Shown here: positions 1-5,539 of the stretch, in pieces
Layout: every line of letters starts with the position of its first letter
Numbering within the stretch: position 1 is the stretch's first letter
Source: Firmicutes bacterium CAG:124
Lineage (GTDB): Bacteria > Bacillota > Clostridia > Oscillospirales > Oscillospiraceae
Direction: 5' to 3'
Length of the DNA stretch: 7,013 bases
Assembly: GCA_000432135.1 (NCBI GenBank)
Contig: HF990652.1
Span: 1,892 to 8,904, forward strand
The notes under the pieces: generated by a model
Told to the model about the DNA's origin: nothing
Databases searched by the model: none
Seen by the model: the letters and a program-made list of their open reading frames with translations, nothing else
Program-made: the position numbers and the translations under genes

Positions 1-1
1 C

Positions 2-3000
2 GCCAGCAACACCAGCCTCGGCTACATTTCTATCGGCAGCTTTACCTTTGATGCAATGCCGCTGACGAGCGATCTGTACTTCGACGATGATGCAGAACTG
101 AGCGCAGTTGCTGAGAAGCTGGCGACCGACATCGCCCTCGAAACCGGCGTTTCTGACAAGATTGTCGAGAAGATCGCCTGGACGGCCCTGTACAAGACCG
201 TAAACGAAGAGGACATGGAGCCCGGCTATCCGGCAGAAGCCGGCTACCAGCTCTCCGGCAATCTGAACCTCGCATCCGTTACGTTCAGAGCCGGTGCTGA
301 GAACGTCGAGAATATGCCCGCTGTCAACTACACCTATGACGACGGCGCGATCGACTTCTACGACTTCTACTTCGCTGGCGACACCATCACCCTGCCCACC
401 ACTGAGCCGACCCGCGAAGGTTATAGCTTCAAGGGCTGGAGCGTTGAAGTCATTCCGGCTGAAAATGATGCCGACCACCTTGACGCTGACGGCGCAGACG
501 ATGCGGCCGATGAAACGCTCCTCAAGGCTGGCGACACCTACACCATCACCGCGGGCGGCGTGATCTTCACTGCACAGTGGGAGAAGAAGACGTTCACAGT
601 CAAGTACTACCTCCCGGATGAAACCGGTGCGTGGGTAGAAAAGAAGATGGACACGGTTGACTCTGTTGACTATGCCACCTACAGCCTGTGGACTCCGAAT
701 GCAGAAGATGGTTACGAATTCAGCGGCTGGTATCAGAAACCAGCTGATATTGGCGTAAAAGCTAAGGTCGAAAAGCTGTACATGGCCAAGGAATGGAAGC
801 TCTACGGCAAATTTACGCCCATTGAGTACACCATTCAGTATGTATACAACGACGGCAAGGCCACCAGCACCAACCCCACGACGTACACGGTTGAGAGCGA
901 TACCATCACGCTGGCCGATGCGACCGGCGCTGACTGGGGCAAGACGTTCCTTGAGTGGCACGACGAGAACGGCCAGAAGATCACCGAGATCCCCACTGGC
1001 TCGACTGGCGACCGCGTTATCACGGCATACTGGAACTGGCCTGTCCATCTCCACTACCTCGATAAGGACAACAACGAGATCGACAGCGCTACGCTCTATG
1101 TCAGCGAGCTTGAACCCGGCGCATGCGTCCTGCCGACCGGCGAAAAGACCGGTTATGACTTCGACGGCTGGTATGAAGCCAAAAAGGATATCGGCACCGC
1201 CAGTCACAAGCTGAACGCTCTGTCCATAGCCAAGAAGTGGGAACTCTACGGGCGCTACACGGCAAAGACCGACGTGAGCTACACGGTCAAATACCTGCGT
1301 GAAGGCGACAATAAGGTTCTCGCGCCTGAAAAGGTCGTGACCGATCAGACGTTCGACACCGAAGTGACCGAGCAGGCCGCAGACGTGGTCGGCTACACGC
1401 CGGACGCACCCAGCAAGACGATGATCCTTGATGAATACAACAAGGTTCTCACGTTCTCCTATTCGGCCAACACCTACGACTACACCGTCCGCCACATCAA
1501 GCAGCTGCCCGACGGCTCCTATGACGAGGCAAACGCTGAGGTCGAAACGCTGAGCGGCAAGTTTGAAGCGCTCGCAGCCGTGACCGCGAAGGACTACGGT
1601 GAGCACTATCCGACCAACGACGCAGACACGAAGCAGAACATCAAGATCGAAAAGGGTCTGACGATCGATGTCAAGTATGATCTCGACGAGCATACCCTGA
1701 CCTTCGAAACCAACGGCGGCTCCGCCATCAACCCGGTCACGGTCCGCCACGGCAATGCAGTTGCAAGACCCGCTGACCCGACCAAGGACAAGTACACGTT
1801 CATTGGCTGGTATGCCGACCCCGAATTCACCGAGGAGTATGACTTCGCAACGGTTCTGGAAGCAGACAAGACCATCTACGCCAAGTTTGAACTGACGTCC
1901 ACCCCGATCGGCGACATCTATGTCCGCTACGACGTTCTGCACATCAAGCAGCTGCCCGACGGCACCTATGATCTGGCCAACGCTGAGGTCGAGCACCTGA
2001 GCGCCAAGAAGGACAGCACCGTCACCGCGGTCATCAAGGATTACAGAGCAACGCATCACGTCAATGTCAACCGCACGCTGAGCAAGCTGACCGGCACGGC
2101 TATCCAGCCCTACATGGGCGTGGACGGCAAGCCTGTCTACACCATCCTGTCGGTCTACTACGATCTGGACTTCCATACCCTGACGTTCGACACCATGGGC
2201 GGCTCCAAGATCGCGCCGGAAACGGTTCGCCATGGCCTGACGGTCGCGAAGCCCGCAGATCCTGTCTACGGCGGCTTCCTCTTCGACGGCTGGTACACCG
2301 ACAAGACCTTCAGAACTCTGTACAACTTCGCATCGCCGCTGACGACCGACACCACAGTCTACGCCAAGTGGATCCCGATCACGCTTCCCGGCACCACCGT
2401 CAAGAAGACTGCCCCGAAGCTCAACACCTCCGACCACTTCGCGTATGTCCAGGGCTATCCCAACGGCACTGTGAAGCCCGCAGGCAACATCACCCGCGCT
2501 GAGACGGCCGCGATCCTCTTCCGTCTCATGGATGATGCGTCCCGCAAGACCTATTACTCCACCAAGAGCGGCTTCCGCGATGTCGCCTCCGGCAGCTGGT
2601 ACAACACCTACGTTGCGACTCTGAACAACGCCGGCGTTATCACCGACAGTTCCAACGGCTACTTCCGCCCGAACGAGGCCATCACCCGTGCAGAGCTCGC
2701 CGCCATGCTCGCCAAGTTCTCCGAGACGACCGGCGCTGCGAACTACTTCAATGACGTGTCCGCCAAGTACTGGGCGGCCAACGCCATCGCGATCTGCGCC
2801 AAGCTCGGCTGGATCACCGGCTATCCCGACGGCACCTTCCGTCCGGACAAAAACGTGACCCGTGCTGAACTCATGGCTATGATCAACCGTGCCACTGGCC
2901 GTGCACCCAAGTCCGCCGACGCATTCCTGCCCGGCATGAAGACCTGGATCGACAACACCTCCGATAAGTGGTACTACCTCGACGTGCAGGAAGCTACCAA

Positions 3001-3079
3001 CAGCCATTCCTACACGGTCAAGGGTTCCGAAACCTGGACGGCTCTGACCTCCGACCCCAACTGGTCGCTGTACGAGTAA
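2..3079 (+). CDS. SLH-domain surface protein with InlB/MucBP-like repeats (5' end missing)
   Basis: The reading frame is open from the left edge, so the start codon and signal peptide lie outside; the ATG at 56 is internal and 1025 residues are visible. Reading order: an unrecognised segment (2-373); an InlB B-repeat/Flg_new-like module ending in FTAQW (374-580); three related modules (590-814, 824-1039, 1040-1267) with GYxFxGWY and KLYG-type ends; a MucBP-like module (1274-1471, YTVKYLREGDN...GYTPDAPSKT); then two copies of a paired unit (HIKQLPDG segment plus TFxTxGGS...FxGWY...IYAKF module). Three SLH modules follow (about 2432-2536, 2573-2719, 2747-2902), each with an ITRAE/VTRAE motif and mostly GYPDGTFRP-type turns. 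In this family SLH triplets bind pyruvylated secondary cell-wall polymer, so the protein is probably exported and held on the cell surface by its C-terminus. The tail WYYLDVQEATNSHSY resembles tails of clostridial SLH proteins. The ligand or adhesive role is unknown. Confidence 0.94.
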   Translation, partial: ASNTSLGYISIGSFTFDAMPLTSDLYFDDDAELSAVAEKLATDIALETGVSDKIVEKIAWTALYKTVNEEDMEPGYPAEAGYQLSGNLNLASVTFRAGAENVENMPAVNYTYDDGAIDFYDFYFAGDTITLPTTEPTREGYSFKGWSVEVIPAENDADHLDADGADDAADETLLKAGDTYTITAGGVIFTAQWEKKTFTVKYYLPDETGAWVEKKMDTVDSVDYATYSLWTPNAEDGYEFSGWYQKPADIGVKAKVEKLYMAKEWKLYGKFTPIEYTIQYVYNDGKATSTNPTTYTVESDTITLADATGADWGKTFLEWHDENGQKITEIPTGSTGDRVITAYWNWPVHLHYLDKDNNEIDSATLYVSELEPGACVLPTGEKTGYDFDGWYEAKKDIGTASHKLNALSIAKKWELYGRYTAKTDVSYTVKYLREGDNKVLAPEKVVTDQTFDTEVTEQAADVVGYTPDAPSKTMILDEYNKVLTFSYSANTYDYTVRHIKQLPDGSYDEANAEVETLSGKFEALAAVTAKDYGEHYPTNDADTKQNIKIEKGLTIDVKYDLDEHTLTFETNGGSAINPVTVRHGNAVARPADPTKDKYTFIGWYADPEFTEEYDFATVLEADKTIYAKFELTSTPIGDIYVRYDVLHIKQLPDGTYDLANAEVEHLSAKKDSTVTAVIKDYRATHHVNVNRTLSKLTGTAIQPYMGVDGKPVYTILSVYYDLDFHTLTFDTMGGSKIAPETVRHGLTVAKPADPVYGGFLFDGWYTDKTFRTLYNFASPLTTDTTVYAKWIPITLPGTTVKKTAPKLNTSDHFAYVQGYPNGTVKPAGNITRAETAAILFRLMDDASRKTYYSTKSGFRDVASGSWYNTYVATLNNAGVITDSSNGYFRPNEAITRAELAAMLAKFSETTGAANYFNDVSAKYWAANAIAICAKLGWITGYPDGTFRPDKNVTRAELMAMINRATGRAPKSADAFLPGMKTWIDNTSDKWYYLDVQEATNSHSYTVKGSETWTALTSDPNWSLYE
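1493..2374 (+). repeat. Tandem duplication of a two-part repeat unit inside the surface protein gene
   Basis: Copy 1 runs from about 1493 to 1888 and copy 2 from about 1940 to 2374. Both begin with the same 24 bases (1493-1516 and 1940-1963, encoding HIKQLPDG), continue with matching AxVExLS and KDY segments, and end in a TFxTxGGS...VRHG...GWY...YAKF/W module. The offset between copies is 447 nt at the start and 483 nt at the CATACCCTGAC block (1691 and 2174). The second copy is therefore 12 residues longer in its middle (around LTGTAIQPYMGVDGKPVY). This indicates duplication followed by in-frame insertion or deletion and divergence. Confidence 0.85.
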
Positions 3080-3115
3080 GCCTCTTCGGACGCAATTCCC
3101 CGGTATAATCCAAAT

Positions 3116-3148
3116 CAGCCCCTGCCGCCAATTCGGCGGCAGGGGCTG
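3116..3148. terminator. Perfect 14-bp hairpin after the SLH gene
   Basis: CAGCCCCTGCCGCC (3116-3129) is perfectly complementary to 3135-3148, leaving a 5-nt AATTC loop. It lies 36 nt after the surface-protein stop codon. On the + strand it is followed by AAAAATT rather than a T-run, and on the - strand by ATTTGG. It is therefore a very stable hairpin that may stabilise 3' ends or assist termination, rather than a canonical intrinsic terminator by itself. Confidence 0.5.
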
Positions 3149-3209
3149 AAAAATTCCCCCGGCGGCGCAGTCCACGACGGACTGCCGCTGGGGGGAGCTG
3201 TTTATTTTT
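3149..3209. terminator. Probable bidirectional terminator between converging genes
   Basis: The core stem pairs GCAGTCC (3167-3173) with GGACTGC (3179-3185) around an ACGAC loop. It extends, with small bulges, to TCCCCC (3155-3160) against GGGGGA (3191-3196). On the + strand the stem is followed after four bases by TTTATTTTT (3201-3209), which suits the surface-protein gene. On the - strand it is followed directly by AATTTTT (complement of 3149-3155), which suits the alaX-nudC operon ending at 3222. The bulges make the exact fold uncertain. Confidence 0.72.
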
Positions 3210-3221
3210 GGACGCTGCGCG

Positions 3222-4049
3222 TTATAACCGGCCCAGACGGAACTGCTCGATCATTTCACCGGTCAGGCTGATGTGGGAGTGATCCTCCGGCAGCTCGCTG
3301 CGCAGGTGCCAGCTCGCCTCGGCCAGCTCGGATTCCTGCACGGTGATCCTGTCGCTGCCGTCCAGCTCACAGACGAAGCCCATCAGGAGCGTGTCCGTGA
3401 ACACCCACGGCTGGGATTTGTAAAAGCGGAGGTTTTTGACCCGGAGGCCAGCCTCCTCCATGACCTCGCGGTGCACCGTGTCCTCAATCGACTCACCGAT
3501 CTCATTAAAGCCCGCGATGAGGGCATATTTTTTGAACGGCCGACCGCGATAGCGCGTGAGCAGCAGCCGGTCGCCGTCGTGCACCGCGACGATCACAGCC
3601 GGGCAGATCTTCGGGTAGACCGTGTTTTTGCACTGCGGGCAGACCATGGCGCGCTCTACTGCACTTTTTTCCATGCGCGCGCCGCATCTGCCGCAGAATT
3701 TCTGGGAATCATACCAGCGGTACAGGCTTTCGCCCGCAGCGGCGGCGAACAGCGCCGGACTCGTCCCGTCCGTCATGGCGCGGAGCGACGAAGAGGGAGC
3801 ATAGCGGAACGTGTCTGTCTCGCCGGGGTGGGCGGAGACGAGATAATATGCCGTTTCGTCAATGGAAAAGGCGTACTGCGCCTCGCCGCCGTCCGGGATC
3901 TCGCACATCCGGGGCAGTGTGAGCGTTTCGCCGCTCAAATTACAGTAAACTGTATGATCCGGCTCAAAAATCAGCGCAATATCATCCGGCGACGGTGCTT
4001 TCCACGACATTTCATTGTGATACATATGCGGATACAGATCCTGAAGCAT
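3222..4049 (-). CDS. nudC: NAD+ diphosphatase / NADH pyrophosphatase (Nudix, NudC type)
   Basis: 275 residues, close to the usual NudC length. An N-terminal domain (about 1-110) is followed by a four-cysteine zinc ribbon (C119, C122, C137, C140). Then comes a Nudix domain whose box at 180-202 fits Gx5Ex7REUxEExGU exactly (G180, E186, R194-E195, E198-E199, G201). Residues 212-215 are SQPW, the family marker placed just after the Nudix box. NudC enzymes hydrolyse NAD(H) to NMN(H) and AMP with Mg2+ or Mn2+, and E. coli NudC also removes NAD caps from RNA; it is cytosolic. The start is the ATG at 4049, with GAGGAGGG five bases upstream. It is the second gene of an operon, 12 nt after alaX, with its ribosome site overlapping the alaX stop codon, so translational coupling is likely. 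Downstream of SQPW the usual PFPxS is replaced by VFTDT, so NADH preference is not assured. Confidence 0.92.
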   Translation of the reverse strand: MLQDLYPHMYHNEMSWKAPSPDDIALIFEPDHTVYCNLSGETLTLPRMCEIPDGGEAQYAFSIDETAYYLVSAHPGETDTFRYAPSSSLRAMTDGTSPALFAAAAGESLYRWYDSQKFCGRCGARMEKSAVERAMVCPQCKNTVYPKICPAVIVAVHDGDRLLLTRYRGRPFKKYALIAGFNEIGESIEDTVHREVMEEAGLRVKNLRFYKSQPWVFTDTLLMGFVCELDGSDRITVQESELAEASWHLRSELPEDHSHISLTGEMIEQFRLGRL

Positions 4050-4055
4050 AGCTTT

Positions 4056-4063
4056 CCCTCCTC
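4056..4063 (-). promoter_or_regulatory. nudC ribosome binding site overlapping alaX stop
   Basis: On the - strand GAGGAGGG ends six bases before the nudC ATG. Its first two bases are the GA of the alaX TGA stop codon (4064-4062). A ribosome ending alaX is thus placed on the nudC initiation site, which supports the chosen start and coupled translation. Confidence 0.85.
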
Positions 4064-5213
4064 AGCGCCCGGCGAAGAACACTTCGATCTCCGCCCGGCC
4101 TGCCTGTACGCTGCCCTGCGCGAAAAACGGCTTTCCGCCGCCGCGTCCGTGCAGCTGCGCGTTCAGCTCCTTTACCAGCTGCCGCAGATCGCCGTCCTGT
4201 TCGCCGACGGCGTATTTATAGCCATCGGCGTCGCTGCCGGCAAAAACAGCCGCACGACCCCCGCAGGCCGACATGACCAGATCGGTCAGCCGCCGCAGGC
4301 TGTCCGGGTTCATCGCAGGCTCAAACAGCAGGACGTTTCCTGCCCCGGCAAGTGCCTGCGCCTTCTGCGCAAACACAGTTTCCTCCAGGCTGGCTGCGCG
4401 CTGCTTCTGCGCAGCCTCCGCGTCCAGAAGCCGACGCACGGCGGCAGCCGTCTCCAGCGGCTTCGCCGACAGCAGGCCTGACACGCGCCGGTTCTGCTCG
4501 GCAATTTCGCTCAAATAGGCAAGCGCACGTCTGCCGCACAGAATTTCCAGCCGCACGCCGTCATGGAATTTCACGCAGGAGAAAATTTTGATCAGCCCAA
4601 TTTCCCCGGTGCTGCTTACGTGCGTCCCACAACAGGCGCAGATGTCCACGCCGGGGATGGTCACGATGCGCACCTGCCCGGTCAGCTCCTTTTTGCTGCG
4701 GTAGGGGATGGTTTTGAGCGCCTCGGCATCCGGATATGTAATTTCGATCGGGACGTTTTTCCAGACCCACTCGTTGGCCTCGGCCTCGACGGCGGACAGG
4801 TCCTCCTGCGTCAGCATACCGGAAAAATCAATGGTCACAAAATCCGCGCCCATGTGGAAGCCGACATTTTCATAGCCGAAGCGGCGGTGTATCACGCCGG
4901 AGAGAATGTGCTCGCCGGAATGCAGCTGCATGAATTCGAACCGGCGCTCATAATCGATCTGCCCATCGACGGTCTGCCCCACGGCAAGCGGCTGTTCACA
5001 GAAGTGGACGATCTCACCGCTGCGCTCATGCGTGTCGGTCACGCGGACACCGGACAGAACGCCGGTGTCGCCCGGCTGGCCGCCGCCCTCGGGATAAAAG
5101 CAGGTTCTGTCCAACACAACGTCATAGCCGTGCTTTCCCGGCTGACAGGATACAACGCGCGCTTCAAACGCTGCCTGATGCGCGTCCTGATAATAGAGCT
5201 TTTCTGTTGCCAT
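4062..5213 (-). CDS. alaX: Alanyl-tRNA editing protein, AlaX type with DHHA1 domain
   Basis: 383 residues from the ATG at 5213. It resembles the editing half of alanyl-tRNA synthetase without the catalytic aminoacylation domain. The N-terminal part carries the FYPEGGGQPGDTG motif (39-51). The zinc site consists of H98xxxH102 (LHSGEHIL) and C194xxxH198 (CCGTHVSSTGEIG), as in the AlaRS editing (SAD) domain. A helical linker (about 235-290) leads to a DHHA1-like C-terminal domain with GRGGGKPFFAQGS (357-368). AlaX proteins hydrolyse Ser-tRNA(Ala) or Gly-tRNA(Ala) in trans, protecting translation from mischarging; substrate choice cannot be read here. The frame extends upstream to TTG 5255 and ATG 5246, but these lie in the promoter and lack a good ribosome site, while ATG 5213 has GAGGTG six bases ahead. 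First gene of an operon with nudC; the pairing is co-transcription, not an obvious shared pathway. Confidence 0.92.
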   Translation of the reverse strand: MATEKLYYQDAHQAAFEARVVSCQPGKHGYDVVLDRTCFYPEGGGQPGDTGVLSGVRVTDTHERSGEIVHFCEQPLAVGQTVDGQIDYERRFEFMQLHSGEHILSGVIHRRFGYENVGFHMGADFVTIDFSGMLTQEDLSAVEAEANEWVWKNVPIEITYPDAEALKTIPYRSKKELTGQVRIVTIPGVDICACCGTHVSSTGEIGLIKIFSCVKFHDGVRLEILCGRRALAYLSEIAEQNRRVSGLLSAKPLETAAAVRRLLDAEAAQKQRAASLEETVFAQKAQALAGAGNVLLFEPAMNPDSLRRLTDLVMSACGGRAAVFAGSDADGYKYAVGEQDGDLRQLVKELNAQLHGRGGGKPFFAQGSVQAGRAEIEVFFAGR

Positions 5214-5218
5214 TTTGA

Positions 5219-5224
5219 CACCTC
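5219..5224 (-). promoter_or_regulatory. Ribosome binding site that fixes the alaX start
   Basis: On the - strand GAGGTG (within ACAAGAGGTG, complement of 5219-5228) sits five bases before ATG 5213-5211. No comparable site precedes the in-frame TTG at 5255 or ATG at 5246. This makes 5213 the preferred start and shortens the longest open frame by 14 codons. Confidence 0.75.
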
Positions 5225-5234
5225 TTGTCAGATT

Positions 5235-5250
5235 TTTAACTATCATAGCA
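5235..5250 (-). promoter_or_regulatory. Extended -10 promoter for alaX-nudC
   Basis: On the - strand TGCTATGAT (5250-5242) is an extended -10: a TG motif, one base, then TATGAT (5 of 6 to TATAAT). The hexamer at the 17-bp -35 position (TGGAAT, 5270-5265) is poor, as is common for extended -10 promoters, and lies inside the palindrome centred on 5271. The predicted transcription start near 5235 gives a short leader of about 22 nt before ATG 5213. Confidence 0.55.
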
Positions 5251-5253
5251 CAC

Positions 5254-5288
5254 AATCCGTCAAAATTCCACTGGAATTCGTTCGGATT
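5254..5288. promoter_or_regulatory. 35-bp interrupted palindrome, candidate operator between divergent promoters
   Basis: Around a central C at 5271, AATTCCA (5264-5270) mirrors TGGAATT (5272-5278). Farther out AATCCG (5254-5259) mirrors CGGATT (5283-5288) about the same centre, with four unmatched pairs between. In total 13 of 17 pairs match. It lies upstream of both predicted transcription starts, covers the -35 region of the alaX promoter and ends five bases before the mgtE -35. This suits a DNA site for a dimeric or tetrameric regulator better than an RNA hairpin. The regulator is not in the window. Confidence 0.55.
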
Positions 5289-5292
5289 TTGG

Positions 5293-5321
5293 TTGACAAA
5301 CCGGGGAAATCAACCTATTAT
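5293..5321 (+). promoter_or_regulatory. Strong sigma-A-type promoter for mgtE
   Basis: A perfect -35 TTGACA (5293-5298) is separated by exactly 17 bp from TATTAT (5316-5321), which matches TATAAT at 5 of 6. Transcription should start near 5328, giving a leader of about 210 nt before the mgtE start codon. A vegetative promoter this close to consensus suggests that control is exerted after initiation, in the leader, or by a regulator at the adjacent palindrome. Confidence 0.82.
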
Positions 5322-5365
5322 ATAAGTTAGGCGATTTCAAAAGCGCCCGATATTCTGAAACAAAA

Positions 5366-5371
5366 AGGGGG
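5366..5371 (+). promoter_or_regulatory. Ribosome binding site of the mgtE leader ORF
   Basis: AGGGGG stands eight bases before ATG 5380 and can pair with the anti-Shine-Dalgarno with one G-U. The same bases (5366-5370) are complementary to CCCCT at 5464-5468 inside the small ORF, so folding of the leader could hide this site. Confidence 0.5.
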
Positions 5372-5379
5372 AAGAACAA

Positions 5380-5484
5380 ATGGACGCAGGAAGTAGTAGC
5401 GGCACATCCGCAGGCCGAAGTCGGCTCGAGCACCAGCCGCCTTTGTGCGTCCAGTGCTTGCAGCCCCTGTCATTCTTCGATTGA
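5380..5484 (+). CDS. Putative 34-residue leader peptide upstream of mgtE
   Basis: ATG 5380 to TGA 5482-5484 encodes a 34-residue peptide starting MDAGSSSGTSAGRSR and ending LCVQCLQPLSFFD. It has an acceptable ribosome site (AGGGGG at 5366-5371) and lies wholly in the mRNA leader between the mgtE promoter and the mgtE start, 55 nt before ATG 5540. It has a Ser/Gly-rich start, a Pro-Pro pair (20-21), two cysteines (23, 26) and no predicted membrane helix or domain that I recognise. Its stop codon overlaps the 3' arm of helix B (5483-5490), so a terminating or stalled ribosome would alter the leader fold. By analogy with mgtL of enteric mgtA it could act as a translated sensor, but there is no sequence likeness to mgtL. 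It may also be a chance ORF: AGT-AGT-AGC codons differ from neighbouring genes. Confidence 0.42.
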   Translation: MDAGSSSGTSAGRSRLEHQPPLCVQCLQPLSFFD

Positions 5485-5525
5485 TGTGCCTGCGTTGTGT
5501 CTTTACCTTCCTATTCTTTACATTT

Positions 5526-5531
5526 AGGAGG
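5526..5531 (+). promoter_or_regulatory. Consensus ribosome binding site of mgtE
   Basis: A perfect AGGAGG is placed eight bases before ATG 5540, fixing the mgtE start. The upstream CCTTCCT (5506-5512) could partly pair with it or with AGGAAG at 5388-5393, a possible link between leader fold and mgtE initiation. Confidence 0.85.
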
Positions 5532-5539
5532 AACAAGAC

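Larger units (their letters stand above)
5328..5539 (+). promoter_or_regulatory. Long structured mgtE mRNA leader with alternative pairings
   Basis: The leader holds a small ORF (5380-5484) and several complementary segments. Helix A pairs TGGACGCA (5381-5388) with TGCGTCCA (5446-5453), 8 bp, enclosing GCGGC (5399-5403) with GCCGC (5436-5440). Helix B pairs GGCACATC (5401-5408) with GATGTGCC (5483-5490), 8 bp. Helix C pairs 5383-5390 with 5489-5496 (7 bp plus one G-U). AGGGG (5366-5370) can pair with CCCCT (5464-5468). A and C exclude each other, B and C compete for 5489-5490, and A with B would make a pseudoknot. No hairpin plus T-run lies before mgtE, so control, if any, would be at translation or factor-dependent termination; 5498-5525 is pyrimidine-rich and G-poor. 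The Mg2+-sensing M-box sequence motifs are not visible. Pairings were found by eye, without energies. Confidence 0.5.

Noticed and set aside
56..58. ATG at 56 as the true start of the surface protein
   Set aside because: The frame is open upstream to the window edge with protein-like sequence, there is no Shine-Dalgarno, and no signal peptide follows the ATG, as an exported SLH protein would need.
3273..4481. 402-codon open frame on the + strand opposite nudC and alaX
   Set aside because: Its product is Arg/Ala/His-rich with no recognisable motif, it spans two well-supported genes and their junction, and it lacks its own context. It is a by-product of GC-rich coding on the other strand.
4062..5213. 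A truncated or decayed alanyl-tRNA synthetase gene
   Set aside because: The frame is intact, has its own start and ribosome site, and keeps all zinc-site and DHHA1 motifs, which matches stand-alone AlaX proteins.
5242..5263. TTGACG (5263-5258, - strand) as the -35 of the alaX promoter
   Set aside because: It is only 10 bp from TATGAT, and at 17-18 bp spacing the matching -10 (GTTAAA/TTAAAA) is poor. The extended -10 explains the site better.
4563..5330. 255-codon open frame on the + strand opposite alaX
   Set aside because: It runs through the alaX coding region and both promoters and has no family motif, whereas the - strand encodes a clear AlaX with zinc ligands.
5328..5539. M-box (ykoK) magnesium riboswitch in front of mgtE
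   Set aside because: Only a short GTTAGGCG resembles the start of the M-box; the conserved internal blocks are not found by eye. A covariance search would be needed to exclude a distant member.
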